Positions 1 through 8,808 of a stretch of DNA of 64,000 nucleotides are shown here, in pieces. Under the pieces are notes generated by a model. That model saw nothing but the letters and a program-made list of their open reading frames with translations. It was not told the DNA's origin and ran no database searches. Made by a program: the position numbers and the translations under genes. Source of the stretch: an uncultured Clostridia bacterium (GTDB lineage: Bacteria; Bacillota; Clostridia; TANB77; CAG-508); NCBI GenBank assembly GCA_934157035.1, contig CAKPHG010000001.1:124001-188000 (forward strand), written 5' to 3'. Positions within the stretch are counted from its first letter, which is position 1. Each line of letters opens with the position of its first letter.

Positions 1-70
1 TTTGCTATTTTTGTGTAATTAGTATATCACATAAGTCTCGTTTTAACAACTATTTTCTTATGTTCACTTG

Positions 71-102
71 AAAAAAAAGAGGTTATTTAACCTCTTTTTT
101 TT
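71..102 (-). terminator. Intrinsic terminator after the 95-residue hypothetical gene
   Basis: An inverted repeat (AAGAGGTT / AACCTCTT with an ATTT loop) is flanked by A and T runs, so it can work in both directions. It lies 16 bases past the minus-strand stop codon of the neighbouring gene. Confidence 0.8.
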
Positions 103-117
103 CGTCTTTAACATTAA

Positions 118-405
118 CTAAATATCAAGCGATATTAAAGGAACATTTTCGCGACCACAGTATCCAAGTCTTAGCTTCTTAGGTAACTCCCTCTTATTTT
201 TGTAAGATCTAAAGTTTATTACAAAGTAGCATTTTCCTACTTCATCAATTCTTTTTAAGAACTCAGAATTAATCTCTTTTTTGAATTGTTCTTCAAGACT
301 TGAGTCCTCTTCAACAAACTTTAATAAGTAACCTTTTTCTGCTACACTTGGATCATACGGTTCTGCATTCCTTGCTAATGTTTTAAGAGTTATGTCACGT
401 GTCAT
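118..405 (-). CDS. Hypothetical protein, 95 aa
   Basis: I do not recognise this protein. It is small and soluble, with mixed charge and no membrane segment or signal peptide. Its N-terminal half is lysine- and glutamate-rich and looks helical; the C-terminal half carries a basic stretch near residues 67-80. The start is well supported by AAAGGAGGAG about 7 bases upstream. It follows thrS on the same strand with a gap of about 97 bases and ends at an intrinsic terminator, so it may be the last gene of the thrS transcript or have its own promoter. No function can be inferred. Confidence 0.75.
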   Translation of the reverse strand: MTRDITLKTLARNAEPYDPSVAEKGYLLKFVEEDSSLEEQFKKEINSEFLKRIDEVGKCYFVINFRSYKNKRELPKKLRLGYCGRENVPLISLDI

Positions 406-502
406 CTTGTAAACTCCTCCTTTTCATAAAACATTTTCTATATATGCTAAACAGCTAATTGTTCTATTATATTCAAACTTTTCTAAAATGTTCCTATATT
501 TT

Positions 503-2275
503 TTATAAACTATAACTTTTTATTTCTTCTTCAATTTTAGAAATAAAGTCTTCTACTTTCATTTGTCCTATATCTCCGTCTTTTCTTGTTCTTACTCCTA
601 CTGCATTTGCCTCTATTTCTTTATCCCCTACAATTAGCATGTATGGAATTTTTTCCATTTGAGCTTCACGGATTTTATATCCTACTTTTTCTTGTCTATC
701 ATCTAGTTCAACTCTTATATCTTTATCTAATAGTTCTTGTTCTACTTTTTTACAATAATCTAATTGCTTATCTGTAATTGGAAGAATTTTTACTTGAACT
801 GGTGCAAGCCAAGTTGGAAGAGCACCTTTTGTTTCTTCTAAATAATAAGCCATAAATCTATCTATACTTCCTAATATTGCTCTATGAAGAACTACTGGAG
901 TTTTCTTTGCTCCATCTTTGTCTATATATGCTAAATTAAATTTAGCTGGTAAACAGAAGTCTAATTGGCATGTAGATAATGTATATTCATTTCCTACAGC
1001 TGGTTTTACTTGAACATCTAGCTTTGGTCCATAGAATGCTGCTTCACCTATTTTTTCTTCGTATTCAATTCCTATATCGTTTAATACTTGTCTTAATTTA
1101 TTTTCAGCATTATCCCACATTTCGTCATCTGGGTGATATTTAACTTTATCTTCTGGATCTCTTAATGACAATTCAAAATGATAGTCTGTTATATTTAATT
1201 CTTTGTAAACTTCTAGAATTAAATCTACAACTGCTTTAAATTCAGATTCTATTTGCTCTGGTGTTACAAATAAGTGGGCATCATTTTGGCAGAATGTTCT
1301 AACTCTTTCTATTCCTTTTAATGTTCCACTTGCTTCATATCTACAGTCTCTTGCAATTTCACCAATTCTTATTGGTAAATCTTTGTATGAATGTATACTG
1401 TTTGCATATATCATCATATGATGTGGACAGTTCATTGGACGAAGTACAAATTCTTCTCCTTCAACTTCCATTTTAGGAAACATACTATCTTTATAATGCT
1501 CCCAATGTCCTGATGTTTTGTATAAATCTACACTTGCTAGTGGTGGAGTTAAAACGTGTTTATATCCTAATTTTCTTTCTTTTCCTTTAATATAATTTTC
1601 TAATAAATCCCATACCATGCAGCCGTTTGGCAAATACATTGGAAGTCCCTTTCCAACTAAATCATTTGTCATAAATATTCCAAGTTCTTTACCTAATTTT
1701 CTATGGTCTCTTTGTTTTGCTTCTTCTAGTTTTATTAAGTATTCTTCAAGTTCAGATGCTTTTGGGAAAGAAATACCATAAACTCTTTGTAATGTTTGGT
1801 TATTAGCATCTCCTCTCCAATAGCTTGAAGACATTGAAGTTAATTTTATTGCTTTTACTTTTCCTGTTGAAGGTAAATGTGGACCACGGCAAAGGTCGAC
1901 AAATTCTCCTTGTTTGTAGAAGGAAATTACTTCTCCTTCTGGTAAATCTTTAATTAATTCTACTTTGTATGGTTCTTCTCTTTCTTCCATTAATTTAATA
2001 GCTTCATCTCTTGGAAGTTCAAATCTTTCAATACTTAAATCTTCTTTAATTATTTTCTTCATTTCCTCTTCTAATGCAGATATATCATCTTCTGTAAATG
2101 GTTTTTCTACATCAAAATCATAATAAAATCCTTTTTCTATTGCTGGACCTATTGTTAATTTGTAACTTGGAAATAATCTTTTAACAGCTTGTGCTAGAAT
2201 ATGAGCTGTTGTATGCCAATACATACTTTCTTCTACCTCCATTGTTTTTCCACCATCTAATTTAATTTTAAACAT
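503..2275 (-). CDS. thrS: Threonyl-tRNA synthetase, short form lacking the TGS domain
   Basis: It attaches threonine to tRNA-Thr in the cytoplasm. At 590 residues it is about 50 shorter than the usual form: the N-terminal TGS domain is reduced to a stub of about 18 residues. The editing domain follows, with HxxxH at residues 21-25 and CRGPH at 129-133. The class II catalytic core has the expected zinc ligands C283 (MNCPHH), H334 (DAHLF) and H464 (LHRAILGS). The C-terminal anticodon-binding domain is complete. The start follows AAAGGAGGAATATAAA. A T-box leader with a threonine specifier lies directly upstream, so expression should rise when tRNA-Thr is uncharged. The identification is certain; the missing TGS domain is a real difference from the textbook enzyme and is also known in some other Clostridia. 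Confidence 0.97.
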   Translation of the reverse strand: MFKIKLDGGKTMEVEESMYWHTTAHILAQAVKRLFPSYKLTIGPAIEKGFYYDFDVEKPFTEDDISALEEEMKKIIKEDLSIERFELPRDEAIKLMEEREEPYKVELIKDLPEGEVISFYKQGEFVDLCRGPHLPSTGKVKAIKLTSMSSSYWRGDANNQTLQRVYGISFPKASELEEYLIKLEEAKQRDHRKLGKELGIFMTNDLVGKGLPMYLPNGCMVWDLLENYIKGKERKLGYKHVLTPPLASVDLYKTSGHWEHYKDSMFPKMEVEGEEFVLRPMNCPHHMMIYANSIHSYKDLPIRIGEIARDCRYEASGTLKGIERVRTFCQNDAHLFVTPEQIESEFKAVVDLILEVYKELNITDYHFELSLRDPEDKVKYHPDDEMWDNAENKLRQVLNDIGIEYEEKIGEAAFYGPKLDVQVKPAVGNEYTLSTCQLDFCLPAKFNLAYIDKDGAKKTPVVLHRAILGSIDRFMAYYLEETKGALPTWLAPVQVKILPITDKQLDYCKKVEQELLDKDIRVELDDRQEKVGYKIREAQMEKIPYMLIVGDKEIEANAVGVRTRKDGDIGQMKVEDFISKIEEEIKSYSL

Positions 2276-2365
2276 TTTATATTCCTCCTTTTGGTTGTTA
2301 ACCTTAATTTTTTATATACAATTTTTTAATGCACAAAAAATGCAATTAATAATCAGAATAAATAT

Positions 2366-2420
2366 TTATCTTCTGCATAAAATTATCATAGTAAGATAAC
2401 TTTATGTAGAAGATAAATAA
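2366..2420 (-). repeat. 55-base imperfect palindrome between the thrS terminator and thrS
   Basis: The arms ATTTATCTTCT and AGAAGATAAAT enclose a second inner pairing, forming a long AT-rich stem-loop. It lies after the T-box terminator, so it would be present only in read-through thrS mRNA. It could be an mRNA-stabilising structure or a small palindromic insertion. Confidence 0.5.
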
Positions 2421-2660
2421 AAGCACTCTCTAGATACACTTTTACATATATCTAGGAGTGCTTTTTACACGGTTCCATCCTATTTTTTACTTAATTTACT
2501 CCTTTAACGCAGGTAAATACGTCTAGCTTTTTACTAGCAACTAATGAGGTAGTTTTTCAAATTTGTTTACTTTTACTTGCTTTCAGCCTATGACAAGTAT
2601 TCTCTTTTTAGCAACCTTAATTTTACTTTGTCTCATTTTTGTTTTTTATTTTTAATTAAT
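2421..2660 (-). promoter_or_regulatory. T-box riboswitch of thrS
   Basis: Read on the minus strand, the leader has a stem I region with an AGAGAA motif, a threonine codon (ACT or ACC, about 2548-2553) placed where a specifier is expected, and the conserved T-box AGGATGGAACCGTG at 2468-2481. A strong terminator hairpin follows (AGCACTC / GAGTGCT arms, 2421-2465) and ends in a T run. This is the standard transcription-attenuation layout in which uncharged tRNA-Thr stabilises the antiterminator. The exact specifier triplet was not modelled. Confidence 0.9.
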
Positions 2661-2668
2661 ATATTTCT

Positions 2669-2696
2669 ATTATACTACTTTTTTTGATTTAGTCAA
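2669..2696 (-). promoter_or_regulatory. Sigma-A type promoter for the thrS T-box transcript
   Basis: On the minus strand there is TTGACT (2691-2696), a 16-base spacer and TATAAT (2669-2674), just upstream of the T-box leader. Confidence 0.75.
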
Positions 2697-2707
2697 TATT
2701 TTTTATA

Positions 2708-4147
2708 TTATTCGTTTACTATTGTAGGATTTATATTTGAATCTATTATTTGTATCTTTTCATTAAATACTACAATAACTCTTTCAGTTATACTTTTAAT
2801 TAAGAATTCAATTTGTTGTTTTGTATAATCATTAAGTACTGCACAATTATTTCTTGTTATTTCAGGTATTTGCGTTCCTACATCTTGTTTAAAATTCATT
2901 TTTTGACTGTATTTTCCTTCATAAGTTCTATCATTTTGCGTAACAGTTACATCTAAGTTACTATTTAAATAATTTTCTGAAGCAGATCCTGTATTTTGTA
3001 AATAAATATCAACTTCTGTTTTGTCATCTACATTAACTTGTGCATTAAGAGATGTTTCCATTGTTCCTACTACTCTTTGAATTTGTAATTCTATTTTATT
3101 AAATTGTTCTTGCATATTTAACTTTTCAATTAGTATATAATAATTTGAAATATTATTATTTTTATCTATACTAATTGTTAGTTTAGTATCATTTTTTATT
3201 ATTATCTCATTTGTTATAACTTTTCCATTTTCTACATATATAACTACACTTAATCCAGTTTCTTCTAATGAACTCCCACTTTGTATTGTGTCTATTTTTT
3301 CTTGTATTTGTTGTGTTAAGTTATTTACTTGAGTATAATTTTCACTTAATCCTAAAGTCTTTGCTTTAGTTGTTATTAAATTTAAAGTTATGCTATCTTG
3401 TTTTAAGTTTTCTAATAGTTTTACTTCTAAGTTTTTAAGTTCACTTGCTGTTAAGTTCAATCTATATCCTGTTGTTTTATGGTTTACTCCATCTTTGATT
3501 ATTGTTACATCATTTTCTTTAGAATATGATTTTTTTTCAATATTTTGTCTTATAATATTCATATATGTCTCTGTTATATATGTTTTTTCATCTTCAGTAA
3601 AATCTAATAATTCCGCAAAACCTAAAAATTGAATTTCATTAGGAATATCTTTTGCATTTTCTATTCCCAATTTTTGAGCCAATGCTTTTAAGTTATTGTT
3701 TTCTACTCCAACAAATGCTGTTACTATCTCATTTGATTTTAATGCATATATATTATTAGCATTAGCATATTCTAATTTGAAAATAGAATTTTCTCTATTA
3801 TATAGTTCTGTTGTAGCATAAGCTTTGTCTGAGATTTTATCTACTTTTGCATCTACTATTAATTTTACATTATTTAAAGGATTTGATTCTTTTGAATCTT
3901 CAAAAGTAAGTTCACCATTTATTTGATATGGTACTTGTTCCTTTAACTTTTCTATTGTAGCTAATTGTGTATTTTCTGAAACTTCTAAATCTTTTAATGT
4001 TTGTCCTAAATACTTGTAAAACAATGTATCTTTTGATTTTAACAAATCTGTTTTTGAATAAACTATTAGTCCTCCTAACGCTAATAAAATTACTAAAATA
4101 ATAATCACAACTGTAATTATTATCCCCTTTTTCTTTCCATAGTACAT
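2708..4147 (-). CDS. Membrane-anchored extracytoplasmic protein of unknown function
   Basis: This 479-residue protein starts with a short basic stretch and one hydrophobic segment (about residues 9-30), then continues as a hydrophilic, asparagine- and lysine-rich domain that would lie outside the membrane. There is no lipobox cysteine, so it looks like a signal-anchor protein. The extracellular part alternates helical stretches with beta-strand-like threonine/valine segments, with no cysteine framework beyond a single late Cys. I cannot place it in a named family. The start follows AAAGGAGGAAACAAAA. It sits between rlmB and the thrS promoter on the same strand and may be co-transcribed with rlmB (gap about 44 bases). 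Confidence 0.85.
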   Translation of the reverse strand: MYYGKKKGIIITVVIIILVILLALGGLIVYSKTDLLKSKDTLFYKYLGQTLKDLEVSENTQLATIEKLKEQVPYQINGELTFEDSKESNPLNNVKLIVDAKVDKISDKAYATTELYNRENSIFKLEYANANNIYALKSNEIVTAFVGVENNNLKALAQKLGIENAKDIPNEIQFLGFAELLDFTEDEKTYITETYMNIIRQNIEKKSYSKENDVTIIKDGVNHKTTGYRLNLTASELKNLEVKLLENLKQDSITLNLITTKAKTLGLSENYTQVNNLTQQIQEKIDTIQSGSSLEETGLSVVIYVENGKVITNEIIIKNDTKLTISIDKNNNISNYYILIEKLNMQEQFNKIELQIQRVVGTMETSLNAQVNVDDKTEVDIYLQNTGSASENYLNSNLDVTVTQNDRTYEGKYSQKMNFKQDVGTQIPEITRNNCAVLNDYTKQQIEFLIKSITERVIVVFNEKIQIIDSNINPTIVNE

Positions 4148-4191
4148 TTTTGTTTCCTCCTTTGATTTTTATAATTTAAAATTAATTTGTT

Positions 4192-4995
4192 TTAATTTCT
4201 TTGCTTTACTGCTTCATATATAACTATTCCTGCTGACACTGAAGCATTTAAAGATGTTATTTTTCCTTTCATAGGAATTTTTACTATAAAATCGCAGTTT
4301 TCTTTTACAAGTCTGCTCATTCCAAAGCCTTCACTCCCAATTACTATTGCAAGAGGCCCTTTTAAATCCTGATTATAGTAATAAGTTTCTGTATCCATGT
4401 CTGTACCACAAATCCAAAGACCCGCTTCTTTTAATTCATTTATTGTTTCATTTAAATTATTAACTCTTGCAATTTTCATATATTCCACAGCTCCTGCAGA
4501 TACTTTATTTACTGTAGCATTTACAGATGCTGCTCTTCTTTTAGGAATTATTATTCCATGTACTCCAGCAGTTTCTGCTGTTCTTATTATTGCACCTAAA
4601 TTATGAACATCTTCTATTCCATCTAATATTACAACAAAAGGATCTTCATTTTTATTTTTTGCATCTTGTAATATATCTTCAACCTCTACATATTCGTAAG
4701 GTGGAACAACAGCTATTACACCTTGATAATTTTCCGTTTGTGCCATTTGCTTCATTTTATTTTTATCTATGTAACTTATTAATACTTTATTTTCCTTTGC
4801 TAATGCTATTATTTTATTTATTGAACCAAATTTCTCACCAGACTCTATATATAACTTATTTATATCTTTTCCTGCCTCCAACAATTCTAATACTGCGTTT
4901 CTTCCCTCTACTTGGTCCGTTGGGGACGTTTCTTTTCGGCTCATCTGTCCCTTTCGGTTCATTTTTTGCACATCATAATTATTATTTTCTTTCAT
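4192..4995 (-). CDS. rlmB: 23S rRNA 2'-O-methyltransferase of the SpoU/TrmH class (RlmB type)
   Basis: It is predicted to methylate the 2'-O of a guanosine in 23S rRNA using S-adenosylmethionine. An N-terminal substrate-binding domain (VEGRNAVLELLE) is followed by the SPOUT catalytic domain. The three SpoU motifs are present: NLGAIIRTAE, IGSEGFGMSRL and the C-terminal IPMKGKITSLNASVSAGI. The ATG at 4995 was chosen because AAAGGA lies upstream; the longer ORF from 5034 has no ribosome-binding site. The first 30 residues, including a GC-richer stretch (MNRKGQMSRKETSPTD), precede the conserved domain and overlap a small palindrome listed separately. Related YsxB-independent SpoU enzymes such as TrmH are less likely because of the N-terminal domain. 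Confidence 0.92.
   Translation of the reverse strand: MKENNNYDVQKMNRKGQMSRKETSPTDQVEGRNAVLELLEAGKDINKLYIESGEKFGSINKIIALAKENKVLISYIDKNKMKQMAQTENYQGVIAVVPPYEYVEVEDILQDAKNKNEDPFVVILDGIEDVHNLGAIIRTAETAGVHGIIIPKRRAASVNATVNKVSAGAVEYMKIARVNNLNETINELKEAGLWICGTDMDTETYYYNQDLKGPLAIVIGSEGFGMSRLVKENCDFIVKIPMKGKITSLNASVSAGIVIYEAVKQRN
4916..4965. repeat. GC-rich palindromic segment inside the rlmB N-terminus
   Basis: A stretch markedly richer in G+C than its surroundings contains GGGGAC and GTCCC arms about 18 bases apart. It is read in frame by rlmB and encodes residues ahead of the conserved domain. A similar GGGGACGGGTC core occurs upstream of trpS. Confidence 0.4.
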
Positions 4996-5111
4996 TTTTC
5001 TGCAAAATCCTTTCTTTTTTATTGCTTTTAACATAATTTTATGTTATTATATACATGTATATCATTTTTGATATGTCAAAATTTATCAGCACTAAAAACT
5101 GAATATTGATG

Positions 5112-5149
5112 GAGAAGGAGTACTTATTAGTACTCTTTTCTCTTTTTTA
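5112..5149 (+). terminator. Hairpin with a T run on the plus strand, downstream of lepA
   Basis: The arms GAGAAGGAGTACT and AGTACTCTTTTCTC are followed by six T residues on the plus strand only. On the minus strand, where lepA is transcribed, no T run follows. It may still slow minus-strand polymerase, or it may end an unseen plus-strand transcript. Confidence 0.5.
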
Positions 5150-5205
5150 TTATAAAAATTAAATTTGTTAATGTTCTTACCCTATATAATTTTTTTAGCC
5201 ATACT

Positions 5206-7017
5206 CTATTCTTCGTCTAATTTTAATACAGATAAAAATGCTTCTTGTGGTATTTCTACATTTCCTATTTGACGCATCTTCTTTTTACCTTTTTTCTGCT
5301 TTTCTAGTAATTTTTTCTTTCTTGTTATATCTCCACCATAACATTTAGCAAGTACATCTTTTCTCATTGCTGAAATTGTTTCTCTTGCTATTATTTTTCC
5401 TCCAATTACTGCTTGAATTGGTATTGCAAATAATTGTCTTGGTATTGCTGTTTTTAGTTTTTCTATCATCTTTTTACCACGTTCATAACTTGAGTCTTTA
5501 TGCACTATAAATGATAATGCATCTACTCCTTCACCATTAACCCAAATATCTAATTTTACTAATTCTGAACGTCTATAATCTTTTATTTCATAGTCAAATG
5601 AAGCATATCCTTTTGTTCTTGATTTTAATTGATCAAAGAAATCATATATAATTTCATTTAACGGCATTTCATATATTAAGTTTACCCTATTTTCATCTAA
5701 ATATTTCATATCTATATAATTACCACGCCTGTTTTGGCAAATTTCCATTATATTTCCAACATATTCTTTTGGTGTTAATATTTCTGCCGTAACAAATGGT
5801 TCTTCCATATATGATATTTCGTTTGGAACTGGTAAATCAGATGGATTATATAGCTCCAGCATAGTTCCATCTGTTTTATATACTTTGTATATAACTGATG
5901 GTGAAGTAGTAATTAAACTTAAATCAAATTCTCTTTCTAGTCTTTCTTCTATTATTTCTAAATGAAGTAATCCTAGAAAACCACATCTAAATCCAAAACC
6001 TAATGCATTTGAAGTCTCTGCTTCATATTCTAATGCTGCATCATTTAATTTTAATTTTTCTAATGCTACTTTTAAATTTTCGTAATCACTGCCATCCATT
6101 GGGTATAATCCACAATATACCATAGGATTTACCTTTTTATATCCTGGAAGTGGTTCTAATGCGGGGCTACTTTTCAAAGTAATTGTATCACCAACTCTAA
6201 TGTCCGATAAATTTTTAATACTTGCTGCAATATATCCAACTTCACCTGCTTCTAAATATTCACATGGTTCATACGTACCTGGTTCAAAATGACCTACCTC
6301 TGTTACAGTAAAAGTCTTTTTGGCCGCCATAAGCATTATTTCGTCTCCTACTTTTACTATTCCATCTTTTACTCTAACATACGCTATTGCTCCTTTATAG
6401 TCATTGTATAAAGAATCAAATATTAAGCATTTTAAATCTTTTTCCTTATCTCCTGTAGGAGATGGTAAATCTGTTACTATTCTTTCTAAAACTTCTTCTA
6501 CATTTAATCCAGATTTTGCTGAAATACAAGGTGCATTTTGTGCTTCTATTCCTATTATATCTTCTATTTCTTTTTTTACTTCTTCTGGTCTTGCATTTGG
6601 TAAATCTATTTTGTTTATTACAGGTAAAATTTCAAGATTGTTGTCTATTGCTAAATACACATTTGCAAGTGTTTGAGCTTCTACTCCCTGACTTGCATCT
6701 ACTACCAAGATAGCTCCATCACATGCTGCTAAACTTCTAGATACTTCATAGTTAAAGTCTACATGGCCTGGTGTATCTATTAAGTTTAATTCATATTCTT
6801 TTCCATCTTTAGCTTTGTATCTCATACGAACTGCTTGAGATTTAATAGTTATTCCTCTTTCTTTTTCTATATCCATATTGTCTAACACTTGTTCTTCCAT
6901 TTCACGTTTTGAAAGAACTCCTGTCATTTCTATTAATCTATCTGCTAAAGTTGATTTTCCATGATCTATATGTGCAATTATGCTAAAATTTCTAATGTAT
7001 TTTTTTCTATCTTCCAA
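5206..7017 (-). CDS. lepA: Elongation factor 4 (LepA), ribosome-dependent GTPase
   Basis: EF4 binds ribosomes and affects translocation and initiation; it acts in the cytoplasm and may associate with the membrane. The 603 residues match the family length. G1 is AHIDHGKST (residues 15-23), followed by DTPGHVDF and NKIDL, then the beta-barrel and EF-G-like domains and the LepA-specific C-terminal domain with its basic AKCYGGDITRKKKLLEKQKK segment. The start codon is TTG at 7017, preceded by TTTAGGAGAAAAGAA; no ATG is available at the family's usual start. The gene is the last of its strand before the plus-oriented hairpin at 5112. Confidence 0.97.
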   Translation of the reverse strand: MEDRKKYIRNFSIIAHIDHGKSTLADRLIEMTGVLSKREMEEQVLDNMDIEKERGITIKSQAVRMRYKAKDGKEYELNLIDTPGHVDFNYEVSRSLAACDGAILVVDASQGVEAQTLANVYLAIDNNLEILPVINKIDLPNARPEEVKKEIEDIIGIEAQNAPCISAKSGLNVEEVLERIVTDLPSPTGDKEKDLKCLIFDSLYNDYKGAIAYVRVKDGIVKVGDEIMLMAAKKTFTVTEVGHFEPGTYEPCEYLEAGEVGYIAASIKNLSDIRVGDTITLKSSPALEPLPGYKKVNPMVYCGLYPMDGSDYENLKVALEKLKLNDAALEYEAETSNALGFGFRCGFLGLLHLEIIEERLEREFDLSLITTSPSVIYKVYKTDGTMLELYNPSDLPVPNEISYMEEPFVTAEILTPKEYVGNIMEICQNRRGNYIDMKYLDENRVNLIYEMPLNEIIYDFFDQLKSRTKGYASFDYEIKDYRRSELVKLDIWVNGEGVDALSFIVHKDSSYERGKKMIEKLKTAIPRQLFAIPIQAVIGGKIIARETISAMRKDVLAKCYGGDITRKKKLLEKQKKGKKKMRQIGNVEIPQEAFLSVLKLDEE

Positions 7018-7081
7018 TTCTTTTCTCCTAAACTTTTATTACTGTTAAGTATTTTATCATATTACTTACTTAAAATCAACA

Positions 7082-7136
7082 AAAAACGAGCCTAAGATTT
7101 TATATCAAATTTAATTTTAAAAAAATCTAAGACTCG
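7082..7136 (-). terminator. Intrinsic terminator after the DUF2752 gene
   Basis: The arms CGAGTCTTAGATTTT and AAAATCTTAGGCTCG (one mismatch) are followed by TTTTTT on the minus strand, 7 bases past the stop codon. Confidence 0.85.
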
Positions 7137-7142
7137 TCATAT

Positions 7143-7565
7143 TTATTTTTGATAATTACTTAATAAAACTACTATTTCATAAAGAGCTAAGGCTATTAGA
7201 GCTATAAAATGTATAGTTAGGTCTATTTTTATATATTTTTCTGTTTTTTCCTTTTTTCCTGTTATTAAATTATATATTCTATATATAATTTCTAAAAATA
7301 TACATATAATTATTATTCCAAAAGGATGAAATAGGTATGTTATATTTTCAAATGCTTTAGGCAAATTTTGAATGTACCTCGTTCCTCCACATAAAGGACA
7401 TTGTCTACCTGTTACTCTTAAATATGTACACTGCCCAAATAAAGGAAACACTTTTTTTATAGGTGTAGATATAATAGGAAAAAGAATTATATATATGGAA
7501 AATATTAAAAATGTAATATTCACATAAATATAATTCTTTTTTACAAAATTAATTATTCTCTTCAT
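7143..7565 (-). CDS. DUF2752-family membrane protein
   Basis: A 140-residue membrane protein with hydrophobic segments near residues 12-32, 66-86 and 115-135. Between the first two is a cysteine motif, RQCPLCGGTRYIQNL, that defines the DUF2752 family (CPxCGxTR). The function of the family is unknown. It is translated two bases after the DUF4190-like gene, so the two form a small operon of membrane proteins that ends at a strong terminator. No ribosome-binding site of note is needed because of the close spacing. Confidence 0.85.
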   Translation of the reverse strand: MKRIINFVKKNYIYVNITFLIFSIYIILFPIISTPIKKVFPLFGQCTYLRVTGRQCPLCGGTRYIQNLPKAFENITYLFHPFGIIIICIFLEIIYRIYNLITGKKEKTEKYIKIDLTIHFIALIALALYEIVVLLSNYQK

Positions 7566-7567
7566 TA

Positions 7568-7882
7568 TTAATAATTACTTGTATAATAATATCCTGTTTC
7601 ATTCATTGAAGTTAAAATATTTTCTACTTCATTTAAATCTGTTTTACTTGCAGCTACGCCAAAAACAAATACCCAGAATATAATTACTAATGTTGCTATA
7701 GCTGATAATATTAATCCAGCTATTGCTGTACCTTTCTTTTCTCCTTTTTTACTTTTTGAAACTATATCTACAATTCCTAATATTACACCTATTATAGCTG
7801 GTACTAATGCTATTGATCCACATAATGGTATAAAACCTATGATTAATGATATAATTCCTAATACTAATGATGCTACACCCAT
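7568..7882 (-). CDS. DUF4190-like small membrane protein
   Basis: This 104-residue protein has two hydrophobic hairpins: a glycine-rich pair (GVASLVLGIISLIIGFIP followed by SIALVPAIIGVILGIVDIV) and, after a lysine-rich loop (KSKKGEKKG), a third long segment. The pattern matches DUF4190-type proteins, whose role is unknown. The C-terminus ends in an aromatic tail (GYYYTSNY). The start follows AAAGGAGGAAATAAA. It is the first gene of the pair with the DUF2752 gene. Confidence 0.8.
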   Translation of the reverse strand: MGVASLVLGIISLIIGFIPLCGSIALVPAIIGVILGIVDIVSKSKKGEKKGTAIAGLILSAIATLVIIFWVFVFGVAASKTDLNEVENILTSMNETGYYYTSNY

Positions 7883-7969
7883 TTTATTTCCTCCTTTTAT
7901 TTTTATATTTTCATTATATTTTATATGTCGGTTCTTGTCAATTTTTTGGTATAAAAAAATGTATATTTA

Positions 7970-8767
7970 TTAGTTTTTTTCCACCTCTAATATAATTCTG
8001 TCTTTTTTAGTAGTCCCCACCTTCTTATTTATCTTAAATCTTCCTTTTCCTCTTATAGTTATTTTATCGTCTTCTTTTATTTGTTTTGTAGCTTTTATAA
8101 TTACTTCGTAGTTTACAAAAACTCTCTCTTGTTCTAACAATTCATTTGCTTTGTTTCTAGAACATTTTGCAAGTTCTGCTACTATGTTATCTACTCTCAT
8201 AGACGAAACTGTTATCATAATCTTTTCCTTTTTTATTATAGCTTTTCTTAATTCTTCTAATCTAATTTCTTCTATTTTTGATTTTTGAAATCTTGTTAGT
8301 TCTGGAAGATTTATAACAAGGAATTTTAATATATCTTCTTTTATTATAACATCAGCTCCATTTTCATCTACTAATATGTCACCTATTTTTTCTCTATTTA
8401 GACCTAACTTCATTAACGCTCCTAAATAATTTTGGTGAATATATTTTCCTTTATTTTCATTTGGAAGTGTAATACGAATTGCTTTTATATATTCATTAAA
8501 GTCTATATTTTGTATTAATTCTCCTAATTTTTCTGGATAAAATACTGCTATAACTCTTTCTGCCTCTTCAAATCCACCATAAAACATATAATTTTTAAAT
8601 TTTTGACTATTTAAGAAATTATAAACTAATTGTTTTTGACCCAAATCAAAAAAATCTGTTACCTGTATTTTATTTCTAGTCTCACAAAAATTAATCTTAT
8701 CCATTATTTTAGATAAGACTAATTTTTCATCTTCTTTTTTATATTTACTTAAAACACCTCTATCCAT
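7970..8767 (-). CDS. YlmH-type RNA-binding protein with a C-terminal S4 domain
   Basis: YlmH proteins bind RNA and rescue stalled ribosomes by handling peptidyl-tRNA in the quality-control pathway. The central part matches YlmH, with the NFL..QKF segment, YGGFEEAERVIAVFYPE and the loop containing TRFQKSKI. The S4 domain is at about residues 180-245 (MRVDNIVAELAKCSRNKANELLEQERVFVNYE). The ATG at 8767 is preceded by AAAAAGGAAAAAAT; the longer ORF begins with a TTG that overlaps this site and is rejected. The gene lies 41 bases beyond dxs on the same strand. In other Firmicutes ylmH sits near division genes, so this location differs. Confidence 0.9.
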   Translation of the reverse strand: MDRGVLSKYKKEDEKLVLSKIMDKINFCETRNKIQVTDFFDLGQKQLVYNFLNSQKFKNYMFYGGFEEAERVIAVFYPEKLGELIQNIDFNEYIKAIRITLPNENKGKYIHQNYLGALMKLGLNREKIGDILVDENGADVIIKEDILKFLVINLPELTRFQKSKIEEIRLEELRKAIIKKEKIMITVSSMRVDNIVAELAKCSRNKANELLEQERVFVNYEVIIKATKQIKEDDKITIRGKGRFKINKKVGTTKKDRIILEVEKN

Positions 8768-8808
8768 ATTTTTTCCTTTTTCGACCAATTTGTTATTTTT
8801 AACAATAA

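Noticed and set aside
586..777. Plus-strand ORF opposite thrS
   Set aside because: It is a hydrophobic shadow of the AT-rich antisense strand of a clear thrS gene. The many other such plus-strand ORFs opposite minus-strand genes were treated in the same way.
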